A stretch of 20,441 bases of DNA from JBFXDI01 sp050181295 (GTDB lineage Bacteria > Pseudomonadota > Alphaproteobacteria > Rhizobiales > Aestuariivirgaceae). Shown in pieces: positions 14,356 to 20,441 of the stretch. Each line of letters opens with the position of its first letter. Position 1 is the first letter of the stretch. Where the stretch lies: assembly GCA_050181295.1 (NCBI GenBank), contig JBFXDI010000072.1, positions 1 through 20,441 of the forward strand, read 5' to 3'. A program made the translations under genes and the position numbers. Under the pieces are notes generated by a model, which made no database searches, was not told where the DNA came from, and saw only the letters and a program-made list of their open reading frames with translations.

Positions 14356-15636
14356 ATGGGGGGTGTGCTGCAAAGCCTTCTCGGGCTCATCGTGCTGCCG
14401 CTTCTCGCCTGGATGCTCGCGCCTGTCGGACAGCGCCTCTCCGGGCGGGAGGCGATCCGCATCGCAGCCTTGGGCGTCGGCCTTCAGTTCGCCATCGCGG
14501 CGCTCTTTCTGCTTATGCCGGCGCTCCGGATCGTCTTCGATCTCCTGGCGGCCGGCGTGGCCGCCCTGCAGGCCGCCACGCTCGAGGGTATGCGCTTCGC
14601 CTTCGGCTACCTCGCCGGCGCGCCGGCGCCCTACGCCGTGGCAACGCCGGAAAACGGCTTCATCCTCGCCATCCAGGCTCTGCCGCTCATCCTCATCATG
14701 AGCGTGCTTTCGAAGCTCCTCTATCACTGGGGCATCCTGCAGCGCGTGGTCGGCTTCTTCGCCTGGTGCCTGAAACGCGGCATGGGCGTCGGCGGACCGC
14801 TCGGAACATCGGTCGCGGCCAACATCTTCGTCGGCATGGTCGAGGCGCCACTGCTGGTGCGGCCTTATCTGCGCGACATGAGCCGCAGCGACCTCTTCGC
14901 CATGATGACCGCCGGCATGGGAAGCGTCGCCGGCACCGTCATGGCCCTCTATGCGACCATCATCGAGCCGAAGCTGCCGGGCGCGGCCGGACACATCATG
15001 GTGGCCTCGATCATGAGCGCGCCGGCGGCGATCCTCATTGCCCGCCTCATGCTGCCCGATACCGCGCCGACGGCGGAGCAACCGACGGCCGACGCGCCGG
15101 ATGCCGGCGCTCGGGCCGGAAGCGCCATGGACGCCATAGCGCAGGGAACCGCGGACGGCCTGAAGCTCGTGGCCTACGTCACGGCGATGCTGGTGGTGAT
15201 GATCGCGCTCGTGGCGCTCCTCAACATGGCGCTCGGCGCGGCCTCCGAGCCGGTTTTCGGGACGCGCCTTACCGTCGAAGGGCTGCTCGGCATCCTCGCA
15301 TCGCCCTTCGCATGGCTCATCGGCGTGCCGGCCGGGGAAATGCTGAAAGGCGGCGAACTCATCGGCATCAAGACGGCGCTCAACGAGTTCGTCGCCTATG
15401 TGCGTCTTGGCCAGATGGATGCCGAGGCGCTGTCGGAGCGCTCGCGCCTCATCCTCACCTATGCGCTGTGCGGATTCGCGAATTTCGGCTCGCTCGGCAT
15501 CATGACGGGCGGGCTCGTGGCGATGTGCCCGGAGAGATCGCAGGACTTCGTGTTGCTTGGTCCGAGGACCATCGTCTCGGGCACGCTCGCCACGCTGATG
15601 ACGGGCGCCGTGGTCGGCGCCCTCACCTGGAGCTGA
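14356..15636 (+). CDS. CNT (NupC) family nucleoside transporter-like protein with altered substrate motif
   Basis: 426 residues with about eight to ten hydrophobic segments, an inner-membrane cation-coupled symporter by family. The three parts of the family are visible: an N-terminal helix pair, the gate region (FILAIQALPLILIMSVLSKLLY) and the C-terminal transport domain (NEFVAYVRLGQ, CGFANFGSLGIMTGG). The usual substrate motif G-Q-T/S-E-A/S reads GMVEAP here, so the Gln and Thr/Ser that contact the nucleobase in characterised members are Met and Val. The Glu, and the ribose-contacting Glu, Asn and Ser of the C-terminal motifs, are kept. It may carry an unusual nucleoside or another substrate. 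It follows chorismate mutase closely, which may be transcriptional convenience rather than shared function. Confidence 0.85.
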   Translation: MGGVLQSLLGLIVLPLLAWMLAPVGQRLSGREAIRIAALGVGLQFAIAALFLLMPALRIVFDLLAAGVAALQAATLEGMRFAFGYLAGAPAPYAVATPENGFILAIQALPLILIMSVLSKLLYHWGILQRVVGFFAWCLKRGMGVGGPLGTSVAANIFVGMVEAPLLVRPYLRDMSRSDLFAMMTAGMGSVAGTVMALYATIIEPKLPGAAGHIMVASIMSAPAAILIARLMLPDTAPTAEQPTADAPDAGARAGSAMDAIAQGTADGLKLVAYVTAMLVVMIALVALLNMALGAASEPVFGTRLTVEGLLGILASPFAWLIGVPAGEMLKGGELIGIKTALNEFVAYVRLGQMDAEALSERSRLILTYALCGFANFGSLGIMTGGLVAMCPERSQDFVLLGPRTIVSGTLATLMTGAVVGALTWS

Positions 15637-15639
15637 CCG

Positions 15640-15822
15640 TCAGCTCACATGCGGCGGGCGGAGCTCCTGGAGCGCGGAGCGGATGCGCTTCCAGCTCGAT
15701 ACCTGCGCGCTGTCGCCGAGCTCCTCAGCCTGGCGGATGCGGCGCGAAGCCTCGACCACGGCCTCGTCGCCATGGGCGTCGAGCAGCTGACGCGCGAATT
15801 CCACTACCTGGGTCGTTTGCAT
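15640..15822 (-). CDS. Small conserved helical protein (DUF6961-like)
   Basis: 60 residues: a short lead (MQTTQ), then helices VVEFARQLLDAHGDEAVVEASRRIRQAEELGDSAQVSSWKRIRSALQEL. The spacing of alanines and the W-K-R-I segment recall small alphaproteobacterial proteins annotated DUF6961; that assignment is from memory and tentative. No function is known to me. The ATG at 15822 was chosen because an AAGGAGG ribosome binding site lies 5 nt upstream (15828-15834). The gene ends 3 bp from the stop of the convergent nucleoside transporter. Confidence 0.75.
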   Translation of the reverse strand: MQTTQVVEFARQLLDAHGDEAVVEASRRIRQAEELGDSAQVSSWKRIRSALQELRPPHVS

Positions 15823-15849
15823 GGGTGCCTCCTTCACTCAATGACGAGA

Positions 15850-15864
15850 GGCCACCCTAGCCAC
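15850..15864 (-). promoter_or_regulatory. Promoter core box of the DUF6961-like gene
   Basis: Minus-strand GTGGCTAGGGTGGCC lies 28 bp upstream of the ATG. The same box with one change (GTGACTAGGGTGGCC) lies upstream of mmsA at 18202-18216, where it fits the -10 of a promoter. I could not choose a clear -35 here. Confidence 0.4.
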
Positions 15865-15929
15865 GAACTCTGGCGGTCGTGCGACAGGATCGAGTCGGAG
15901 CGCCGAAAGACGCGCATATGGACGATTTT

Positions 15930-16352
15930 TCATCGAACGGAAGGTTGCCAATCGCTCAGTGCCACTGCGAGTCCGTTGGGAGCTATGGCCAGGAATCTCT
16001 TGTCGGCAGTTATCACCTTGAACCGCAGAGTGTCGGCCAGGGAGAGATAGAGACAGTCATAGACATGGTGCTTGAGGACGAGAGACTTCTCCACCGCCAT
16101 CGGGAGAAGCTTGCGCGTCTCGTGCCATTGACCGATCGCCCTCTCAAGGGACGTCAGCGCATCCGTTACCTGCGTACCGGACACGAAACCCTTTCGCCAG
16201 TTCCTCCAGAGAGCGCTGGCGACTTCCGCACGCAGTAGCGAAGGGGCGGCAAATTGATATGGCCCGGCGAGCAGGCTGTGCGCGTGGTCGCTATCGGTCT
16301 CTTCGACGTACCATTTGACCGCTATGCTTGCGTCGACGACGAAGCCCGTCAC
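15930..16352 (-). CDS. vapC: VapC/FitB-type PIN-domain toxin ribonuclease
   Basis: 140 residues, a complete PIN domain. The acidic metal-binding residues are in order: D in FVVDASIAVKWYVEE, E in LLRAEVASALWR, D in HHVYDCLYLSLA and D in VITADKRFLA. These proteins cut RNA (often tRNA or rRNA) when freed from their antitoxin. The start overlaps the antitoxin stop by ATGA. GC of the pair is about 57% in sampled lines, lower than the neighbouring metabolic genes, consistent with acquisition. All catalytic positions are intact, so the toxin is probably active. The RNA target cannot be predicted. Confidence 0.92.
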   Translation of the reverse strand: MTGFVVDASIAVKWYVEETDSDHAHSLLAGPYQFAAPSLLRAEVASALWRNWRKGFVSGTQVTDALTSLERAIGQWHETRKLLPMAVEKSLVLKHHVYDCLYLSLADTLRFKVITADKRFLAIAPNGLAVALSDWQPSVR

Positions 16353-16576
16353 TCCAGGCCCTCGCGGATCTCGTCAAGCGTCAGCGAAGGGGCGATACCC
16401 TTCGTCCTCGAGCGGATATCCCGTGCGGCGGCCGCGCGTTCCTCCGGGCTGAAGGGCGCATTCCGTTCGATGAGCTCCCGCACCTCCTGTTCGAGAGATG
16501 TCCCCTTGAGCTTGGCGCGCAGCTTGAACGTCTCGATTGCGCGGTCATCGACGTTGCGGACGAGGATCTGTCCCAT
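16349..16576 (-). CDS. vapB: VapB/FitA-type ribbon-helix-helix antitoxin
   Basis: 75 residues. The N-terminal ribbon-helix-helix (MGQILVRNVDDRAIETFKLRAKLKGTSLEQEVRELIERN) binds DNA as a dimer. The C-terminal half (SPEERAAAARDIRSRTKGIAPSLTLDEIREGLE) should wrap and block the toxin, with an Arg expected to enter the PIN active site. The family closest by eye is FitA. An AGGAG ribosome binding site and a perfect palindrome lie directly upstream, so the pair should repress its own promoter. The gene begins 55 bp after the mmsA stop. Confidence 0.9.
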   Translation of the reverse strand: MGQILVRNVDDRAIETFKLRAKLKGTSLEQEVRELIERNAPFSPEERAAAARDIRSRTKGIAPSLTLDEIREGLE

Positions 16577-16589
16577 GGCGAGACTCCTA

Positions 16590-16609
16590 TGCTATCAATT
16601 TTGATAGCA
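16590..16609. promoter_or_regulatory. Palindromic operator of the vapBC (fitAB-like) pair
   Basis: A perfect 20-bp palindrome, TGCTATCAATTTTGATAGCA, lies 13 bp upstream of the antitoxin ATG. It overlaps the -10 box of the likely promoter. The half-sites TGCTATCA/TGATAGCA equal those I recall for Neisseria FitAB, with a much shorter spacer here. Confidence 0.8.
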
Positions 16610-16629
16610 CAGGAGCAGGGGTCGGACAA
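16601..16629 (-). promoter_or_regulatory. Promoter of vapBC
   Basis: On the minus strand, TTGTCC (16629-16624), a 17-bp spacer and TATCAA (16606-16601) form a plausible sigma70 promoter. It begins 2 bp after the mmsA stop codon. Its -10 is inside the palindromic operator, so repressor binding would exclude RNA polymerase. Confidence 0.55.
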
Positions 16630-16631
16630 GC

Positions 16632-18131
16632 TCACCTCATCGTCGGGATGACGAACTGGGCGCCTTCCCTGATGCCGGAAGGCCAGCGCGAGGTCACCGT
16701 CTTGGTGCGGGTATAGAAGCGGATCGAGTCTGGCCCGTGCTGGTTGAGATCGCCGAAGCCCGACTTCTTCCAGCCGCCGAAGGTGTAGTAGGCGAGCGGC
16801 ACCGGAATCGGCACGTTGATGCCGACCATGCCGATGTTGATGCGGTTGGCGAAATCGCGCGCCGAATCGCCGTCGCGCGTGTAGATGGCGACGCCGTTGC
16901 CGTAGGCGTGCTTCATCGGAAGCTCGATCGCCTCGTCGTAGTCCTTGGCGCGCACGACCGAGAGCACTGGCCCGAAGATCTCCTCCTGGTAGATGCGCAT
17001 GTCGGGCTTCACCTCGTCGAAGAGGCAGCCGCCCAGGAAGTAGCCGTTCTCGTAGCCCTGCATTTGGAAGCCGCGGCCGTCGACCGCGAGCTTGGCGCCT
17101 TCCTTGATGCCGAGATCGACATAGCCCTTCACGCGCTCGAGCGCCTGTTTGGTCACCAGCGGGCCGTAGTCGGCCTCCTTGTCGGTCGAAAGCCCGACCT
17201 TCAGGCTCTCGACCCGCGGCACCAGCCGCTCCATGAGCGCGTCCGCCGTCTTCTCGCCGACCGGCACGGCGACCGAGATTGCCATGCAGCGCTCCCCGGC
17301 CGAGCCGTAGCCCGCGCCGATCAGGGCGTTGACCGCCTGATCCAGGTCGGCGTCCGGCATCACGATCATGTGGTTCTTGGCGCCGCCGAAGCACTGCACG
17401 CGCTTGCCCTTGGCGCAGCCGCGCGAATAGACGTATTCGGCGATGGCGGTGGAGCCGACGAAGCCCACCGCCTGGATGTCCTCATCATCGAGGATCGCAT
17501 CCACGGACTCCTTGTCGCCGTTTACGACGTTGAGGATGCCCTCGGGCAGCCCCGCCTCGATCATCAGCTCGGCGAGGCGCATCGGAACCGAGGGATCCCG
17601 CTCCGAGGGCTTCAGGATGAAGGCGTTGCCGCAGGCAATGGCCGGGGCGAACTTCCACATCGGGATCATGGCGGGGAAGTTGAAGGGCGTGATGCCGGCG
17701 ACAACGCCCAGCGCCTGACGCATGGAATACATGTCGATGCCCGGCCCCGCGCCGTCGGTGTACTCGCCCTTCATGAGGTGCGGGATGCCGAGCGCGAACT
17801 CGCAGACCTCTAGCCCGCGCTGGATGTCGCCAAGGCTGTCGGGAATGGTCTTGCCGTGCTCGAGCGATAGCATCTCCGCGAGCTTGTCCTTGTCGCGGTT
17901 CAGAAGCTCGATGAACTTCATCATCACGCGGGCGCGGGCCTGCGGGTTCTTGGCGGCCCAGCCCGGCTGCGCGGCCTTGGCATTCTCGACCGCCTTGCGA
18001 AGCTCGGCCTTGGAGGCGAGGGCCACTTTTGCCTGCACCTCGCCGGTGTTGGGATTGAAGACGTCGGCGAAGCGCCCGCTCTCTCCCTTGACCCGCTTGC
18101 CGCCGATGAAGTGGCCGATTTCCTTTGCCAT
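16632..18131 (-). CDS. mmsA: CoA-acylating methylmalonate-semialdehyde dehydrogenase
   Basis: 499 residues, normal for the family. It oxidises methylmalonate semialdehyde to propanoyl-CoA (and malonate semialdehyde to acetyl-CoA) with NAD+ and CoA, in valine, thymine and myo-inositol breakdown. Family features include the N-terminal HFIGGKRVKGESGRFADVFNP, the GITPFNFPAMIPMWKFAPAIACGNAFILKPSERDPS cofactor segment, FVGSTAIAEYVYSRG, FGGAKNHMIVMPDAD, and the catalytic Cys in GYGSAGERCMAISVAVPVG. The absence of the general-base Glu usual in other aldehyde dehydrogenases at that place fits CoA acylation. No other valine or inositol genes are adjacent. It is divergent from a GNAT gene across a region with promoter and inverted-repeat signals. 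Confidence 0.95.
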   Translation of the reverse strand: MAKEIGHFIGGKRVKGESGRFADVFNPNTGEVQAKVALASKAELRKAVENAKAAQPGWAAKNPQARARVMMKFIELLNRDKDKLAEMLSLEHGKTIPDSLGDIQRGLEVCEFALGIPHLMKGEYTDGAGPGIDMYSMRQALGVVAGITPFNFPAMIPMWKFAPAIACGNAFILKPSERDPSVPMRLAELMIEAGLPEGILNVVNGDKESVDAILDDEDIQAVGFVGSTAIAEYVYSRGCAKGKRVQCFGGAKNHMIVMPDADLDQAVNALIGAGYGSAGERCMAISVAVPVGEKTADALMERLVPRVESLKVGLSTDKEADYGPLVTKQALERVKGYVDLGIKEGAKLAVDGRGFQMQGYENGYFLGGCLFDEVKPDMRIYQEEIFGPVLSVVRAKDYDEAIELPMKHAYGNGVAIYTRDGDSARDFANRINIGMVGINVPIPVPLAYYTFGGWKKSGFGDLNQHGPDSIRFYTRTKTVTSRWPSGIREGAQFVIPTMR

Positions 18132-18206
18132 GTCCGTTCGTTCCGGGACGCCAAGACGGCGTTCGGAACGCTCCTTATTTGATGCCGATCCGATGAGATG
18201 CGGGCC

Positions 18207-18235
18207 ACCCTAGTCACGCCGCGCGGCGCCTGCAA
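18207..18235 (-). promoter_or_regulatory. Likely promoter of mmsA
   Basis: Minus-strand TTGCAG (18235-18230), a 17-bp GC-rich spacer and TAGGGT (18212-18207). The -10 lies in the box GTGACTAGGGTGGCC, also found upstream of the small gene at 15822. Confidence 0.5.
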
Positions 18236-18272
18236 GATCGATTGCGGTGGTGCGCCCGCATGTCTCGCTATC

Positions 18273-18310
18273 GCATTGCAATACGGATTCCGACGCCCAT
18301 ATTGCGTTGC
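18273..18310. promoter_or_regulatory. Imperfect inverted repeat between mmsA and the GNAT gene, operator candidate
   Basis: GCATTGCAATA (18273-18283) and TATTGCGTTGC (18300-18310) are inverted with 9 of 11 matches and centres 27 bp apart. They lie upstream of the mmsA -35 and directly before the GNAT ATG. A further ATTGCGG occurs at 18241. This could bind a regulator of either divergent gene. Confidence 0.35.
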
Positions 18311-18313
18311 GGT

Positions 18314-18922
18314 ATGAGCAACCCGACAAGCCTTAGAGCGCTGCCGCGCCGACCGGATCGGCCTGTCATAAGACGGGTCTGGCCGTTCGAGTTCTCCTCA
18401 TGGCGCGAGCATCTGAAGCGTCTCGATCCCCAGACCCGGCGGGCCCGCTTCTTCGGACCTGTTCGTGACGAGTTCATCGACAGCTATGTCGACAGGGCCC
18501 ACGCTCGGGGCGCCATCGTCTACGGAGCGTTCGTGGGCGGATGCATGCGTGCCGCCGGTGAGCTTCAGTTCACGCCGGATGCCTGGCTGCCCACAGCGGA
18601 GGCGGCCTTCTCGGTCGAAACGGGATGGCAGGATGAAGGGATCGGCTCGATGCTTCTCAGCCGCGTCATCCTCGCGGCCCGCAACAGGGGCGTCACCTCC
18701 ATCACCATGCATTGCCAGCTCGACAATGCCCGCATGCGGCGCGTGGCCGCGAAGTACGGTGCGGAGCTGAAATTCGAGGAGGGCAGCATCACCGGGCGCC
18801 TGCTGCAGCCCTGGCCCGATGCCGTCTCCTGGCTCGAGGAATCGTTCAACGAGACGCAGGGCGTGCTCGCCGCCGTCTTCCGCTGGCCGCCTCAGCCGCC
18901 GCAGACCTCGCTCACCAGATAG
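18314..18922 (+). CDS. GNAT family N-acetyltransferase
   Basis: 202 residues from the chosen ATG; upstream in-frame starts exist (18242, 18260) but add a sequence that overlaps the inverted repeat and looks non-coding. The domain starts RRVWPFEFSSWREHLKRLDPQTRRARFFGPVRDEF, typical of a group of alphaproteobacterial GNATs, then AAFSVETGWQDEGIGSMLLSRVILAARNRGVTSITMHCQLDNARMRRVAAKYGAEL. The usual acetyl-CoA loop Q/R-x-x-G-x-G/A reads WQDEGIGS. The substrate is unknown. The last 31 bp overlap, tail to tail, the ArsR gene. The ribosome binding site is poor. Confidence 0.82.
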   Translation: MSNPTSLRALPRRPDRPVIRRVWPFEFSSWREHLKRLDPQTRRARFFGPVRDEFIDSYVDRAHARGAIVYGAFVGGCMRAAGELQFTPDAWLPTAEAAFSVETGWQDEGIGSMLLSRVILAARNRGVTSITMHCQLDNARMRRVAAKYGAELKFEEGSITGRLLQPWPDAVSWLEESFNETQGVLAAVFRWPPQPPQTSLTR

Positions 18923-19188
18923 TCGAGCGCCTTGACCAACATGTCGAGGTCAGCGCGGTAGCGGATGGAGCGGCCGCGCCGCTCCTGCAGCAGCAGCCCC
19001 TTGTACGTCATGTCCTTCAGGTGGAACGAAACCGTTGCCGGGGGCATGCCGAGCCAGCGCGCGATGTCGCCGGCAGCGACGCCGTCGGCATCCTCCCCGC
19101 GCGAATAGGGCGCCACGAAACGCAGGATGTCGAGCCGTGTCGGCTGCCCGATGGCGGAAAGGACCTGCGCGACTTCCGGCGTGTTCAT
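18892..19188 (-). CDS. ArsR family winged-helix transcriptional regulator
   Basis: 98 residues. The winged helix-turn-helix is clear: IGQPTRLDILRFVAPY, GVAAGDIARWLGMPPATVSFHLKDMTYKGLLLQERRGRSIRYRAD. It lacks the ELCVCDL metal-box motif of arsenic- and metal-sensing members and has no cysteine in the DNA-recognition helix; its only Cys (VSEVCGG) is at the C-terminus. The signal is therefore uncertain, possibly redox or thiol-linked. It lies downstream of two VOC-protein genes on the same strand, 72 bp from the nearer, and may control them and itself. Confidence 0.88.
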   Translation of the reverse strand: MNTPEVAQVLSAIGQPTRLDILRFVAPYSRGEDADGVAAGDIARWLGMPPATVSFHLKDMTYKGLLLQERRGRSIRYRADLDMLVKALDYLVSEVCGG

Positions 19189-19260
19189 GCCGGTAATTGT
19201 TTCAATATTGCCAAAATTTGCAAGTATATGGTTATCGCAAGGTTAATAACGACCGCGTCG
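19189..19260. promoter_or_regulatory. AT-rich spacer upstream of arsR-type gene with short palindromes
   Basis: This spacer is clearly richer in A and T than its surroundings. It contains the palindrome CAATATTG (19203-19210) and the overlapping TTGC-N8-GCAA (19208-19223), 15-35 bp before the regulator's ATG. It is a reasonable self-regulatory site, but no firm -35/-10 pair was found. Confidence 0.35.
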
Positions 19261-19710
19261 TCAGGCCTGCGGCAAGGGCACGCCCGGGACCCAAACATAG
19301 CCGTCGTCGTCCACGAGAATGGCTTCCCGAAGCCCGTGCGGCTTGTCGATGGCGCCCGCAAGCACCGTCCAGCCGCCCGCCCGGCAGGCCGCCTCGGCCG
19401 CGTCGGGATCGATGCCGTAAAGCCTGATCTCGACGCCGGCGCCACGGGTCTCCGCGCCCTGCACGATCCCCGTCACAGGATTGTCGAGATAGGTGTGGTC
19501 GGCATGCAGCATCCACTCGGAGCCCGCGAGCCGCATGACCGCGAAATCATCATCGGAGTAGGTGGCGGTCGCGCCCAGCACCTCGACCTCGAATTTGACG
19601 GCCCGGGCCACCTCGCGCACCAGCAGGTTCACGCCCAGCCCGGGGCGGATGCTGCGGCCATAGTCCGGCGGCGACCTCCAGGGCATCCGGTCGGGAGTGC
19701 GCTTCTTCAT
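19261..19710 (-). CDS. VOC superfamily (glyoxalase/bleomycin-resistance-like) protein
   Basis: 149 residues, one VOC domain of two beta-alpha-beta-beta-beta modules: GLGVNLLVREVARAVKFEVEVLGATATYSDDDFAVMRLAGSEWMLHADHTY, then GAGVEIRLYGIDPDAAEAACRAGGWTVLAGAIDKPHGLREAILVDDDGYVWVPG. The expected metal ligands of glyoxalases are only partly visible (H in MLHADH, E in VEIRLYG), so the activity is open: lyase, dioxygenase or ligand binding. It begins 5 bp after the stop of the other VOC gene and is likely co-transcribed with it, but no Shine-Dalgarno sequence is evident, so coupling is probable. Confidence 0.8.
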   Translation of the reverse strand: MKKRTPDRMPWRSPPDYGRSIRPGLGVNLLVREVARAVKFEVEVLGATATYSDDDFAVMRLAGSEWMLHADHTYLDNPVTGIVQGAETRGAGVEIRLYGIDPDAAEAACRAGGWTVLAGAIDKPHGLREAILVDDDGYVWVPGVPLPQA

Positions 19711-19715
19711 GGGTG

Positions 19716-20102
19716 TCAGGCCGGGTGGTGGCAGACGGCCTCGATATTGTGGCCGTCCGGATCGAGCACGAAGGCGCCGTAATAGTCCGGATGGTAGTGC
19801 GGCCTGAGACCCGGCTTGCCGTTGTCACGGCCCCCGGCGGCAAGCGCCGCCGCATGGAAGCGGTCGACGGTGGCGCGGTCCTCGGCTGTGAAGGCGACGT
19901 GGAGGGAGCCCTTGAGCCTGTCGCCGGTGCCGATCCAGAAGAAGGGCTTTTCGCCCCTGCCGAAGCCGCAATAGGCCTGACCGCCGCTCTCCTCCGGTCC
20001 GACTTCCATCACCGCGCCGATGCCGAGAGGAGCCAGCGCCTTCTCGTAGAAAGCCCTGGCTCTTGCATAGTCCGAAACGCCGAAGCCGACATGGTCGAGC
20101 AT
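19716..20102 (-). CDS. VOC superfamily (glyoxalase-like) protein
   Basis: 128 residues, one compact VOC domain: MLDHVGFGVSDYARARAFYEKALAPLGI at the start, GSLHVAFTAEDRATVDRFHAAALAAGGRDNGKPGLRPHYHPDYYGAFVLDPDGHNIEAVCHH at the end. The residues H4, H in SLHVAF, and H/Y in HPDYYGAF, plus E in NIEAVCH, fit a possible metal site of the dioxygenase/glyoxalase type. It is the first of two VOC genes and lies 22 bp after the sdhB stop, so it may be read through from the succinate dehydrogenase operon. The substrate is unknown. Confidence 0.88.
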   Translation of the reverse strand: MLDHVGFGVSDYARARAFYEKALAPLGIGAVMEVGPEESGGQAYCGFGRGEKPFFWIGTGDRLKGSLHVAFTAEDRATVDRFHAAALAAGGRDNGKPGLRPHYHPDYYGAFVLDPDGHNIEAVCHHPA

Positions 20103-20124
20103 GGCCCGAACCCCCGCGCAGGAA

Positions 20125-20441
20125 CTAGATCGCCCTCTCTAGCATGAGCTTCTTGATCTCGGCGATGGCCTTGGCCGGGTTGAGGCCCTTGGGGCAGGCC
20201 TTGGCGCAATTCATGATCGTGTGGCAGCGATAGAGCCGGAAGGGGTCTTCGAGCTGGTCCAGGCGCTCACCCTTCGCCTCGTCGCGGCTGTCGATCAGCC
20301 AGCGGTAGGCCTGGAGCAGGACGGCAGGGCCCAGATAGCGGTCGCCGTTCCACCAGTAGGAGGGGCAGGACGTCGAGCAGCAGGCGCAGAGGATGCACTC
20401 ATAGAGGCCGTCCAGCTTCTCCCGGTCGCCCTTCGATTGCC
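20125..20441 (-). CDS. sdhB: Succinate dehydrogenase iron-sulfur subunit, C-terminal part (cut by window end)
   Basis: About 104 C-terminal residues are visible; the N-terminal ferredoxin domain lies beyond 20441. The first cluster motif CILCACCSTSCPSYWWN holds the [4Fe-4S] cysteines and the Trp of the ubiquinone site. CHTIMNCAKACPKGLNP provides the cysteines of the [3Fe-4S] and [4Fe-4S] centres. The protein carries electrons from the flavin of SdhA to ubiquinone in the inner membrane (complex II, TCA cycle). The end IKKLMLERAI is family-like. It should be the last gene of an sdhCDAB operon lying outside the window. The VOC gene follows in the same direction. Confidence 0.95.
   Translation of the reverse strand, partial: QSKGDREKLDGLYECILCACCSTSCPSYWWNGDRYLGPAVLLQAYRWLIDSRDEAKGERLDQLEDPFRLYRCHTIMNCAKACPKGLNPAKAIAEIKKLMLERAI

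Noticed and set aside
1..20441. tRNA, rRNA, riboswitch and CRISPR signals
   Set aside because: Intergenic gaps are short, and none shows tRNA-like cloverleaf sequence, rRNA signature, conserved riboswitch core or regularly spaced repeats.

Overview
The window comes from a high-GC alphaproteobacterium, most likely of the Hyphomicrobiales (Rhizobiales). The grounds are a GapR/DUF2312 nucleoid protein, a DUF1244 - N-formylglutamate amidohydrolase - DUF1036 - pyruvate kinase - TPR - L36 block of a kind I recall from rhizobia, a 41-residue L36 of the alphaproteobacterial type, and sigma70-like promoters. No tRNA, rRNA, CRISPR array, transposase or integrase gene was found.

Layout. 1-347: no gene. 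348-1829 (+): exported DUF882/M15-like protein, separated by a strong bidirectional hairpin terminator from a minus-strand run of N-formylglutamate amidohydrolase, DUF1244 protein and GapR (3330 down to 1901). 3514-5372 (+): DUF1036 protein and pyruvate kinase, overlapping by 4 bp. 5389-7545 (-): exported TPR protein, ribosomal protein L36 and an exported S8 protease. 7645-7848 (+): small membrane protein. 7851-11755 (-): AAC(6')-like acetyltransferase, a HEAT-repeat protein and UvrD/PcrA helicase. 11846-12655 (+): SDR oxidoreductase. 12595-13905 (-): membrane adenylate cyclase whose 3' end overlaps the SDR gene. 14052-15636 (+): chorismate mutase and a CNT-type nucleoside transporter. 15640-15822 (-): small conserved protein. 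15930-16576 (-): VapBC/FitAB toxin-antitoxin pair with a perfect palindromic operator. 16632-18131 (-): methylmalonate-semialdehyde dehydrogenase. 18314-18922 (+): GNAT acetyltransferase. 18892-20102 (-): ArsR regulator and two VOC proteins. 20125-20441 (-): 3' part of sdhB.

Most genes are housekeeping: glycolysis (pyk), TCA cycle (sdhB), valine/propanoate catabolism (mmsA), aromatic amino acid synthesis (chorismate mutase), translation (rpmJ), nucleoid structure (gapR) and DNA repair (uvrD). The accessory parts have visibly lower GC (about 55-57% in sampled lines, against about 65-68% around them).

The most unusual feature is at the 3' end of uvrD. The last 38 bp of the helicase gene, encoding GEKRVIDSFVERT, are repeated exactly 1,091 bp away (9420-9457 and 8329-8366). 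Almost the whole interval is one lower-GC gene for a HEAT-repeat protein with a possible DUF4303-like immunity domain. The helicase reading frame stays intact, and the second copy still carries its own in-frame TAA stop just before the acetyltransferase gene. This is the att-duplication signature of integration into the 3' end of a gene, but with a single cargo gene and no recombinase. It may be a minimal, trans-mobilised element using uvrD as its attachment site.
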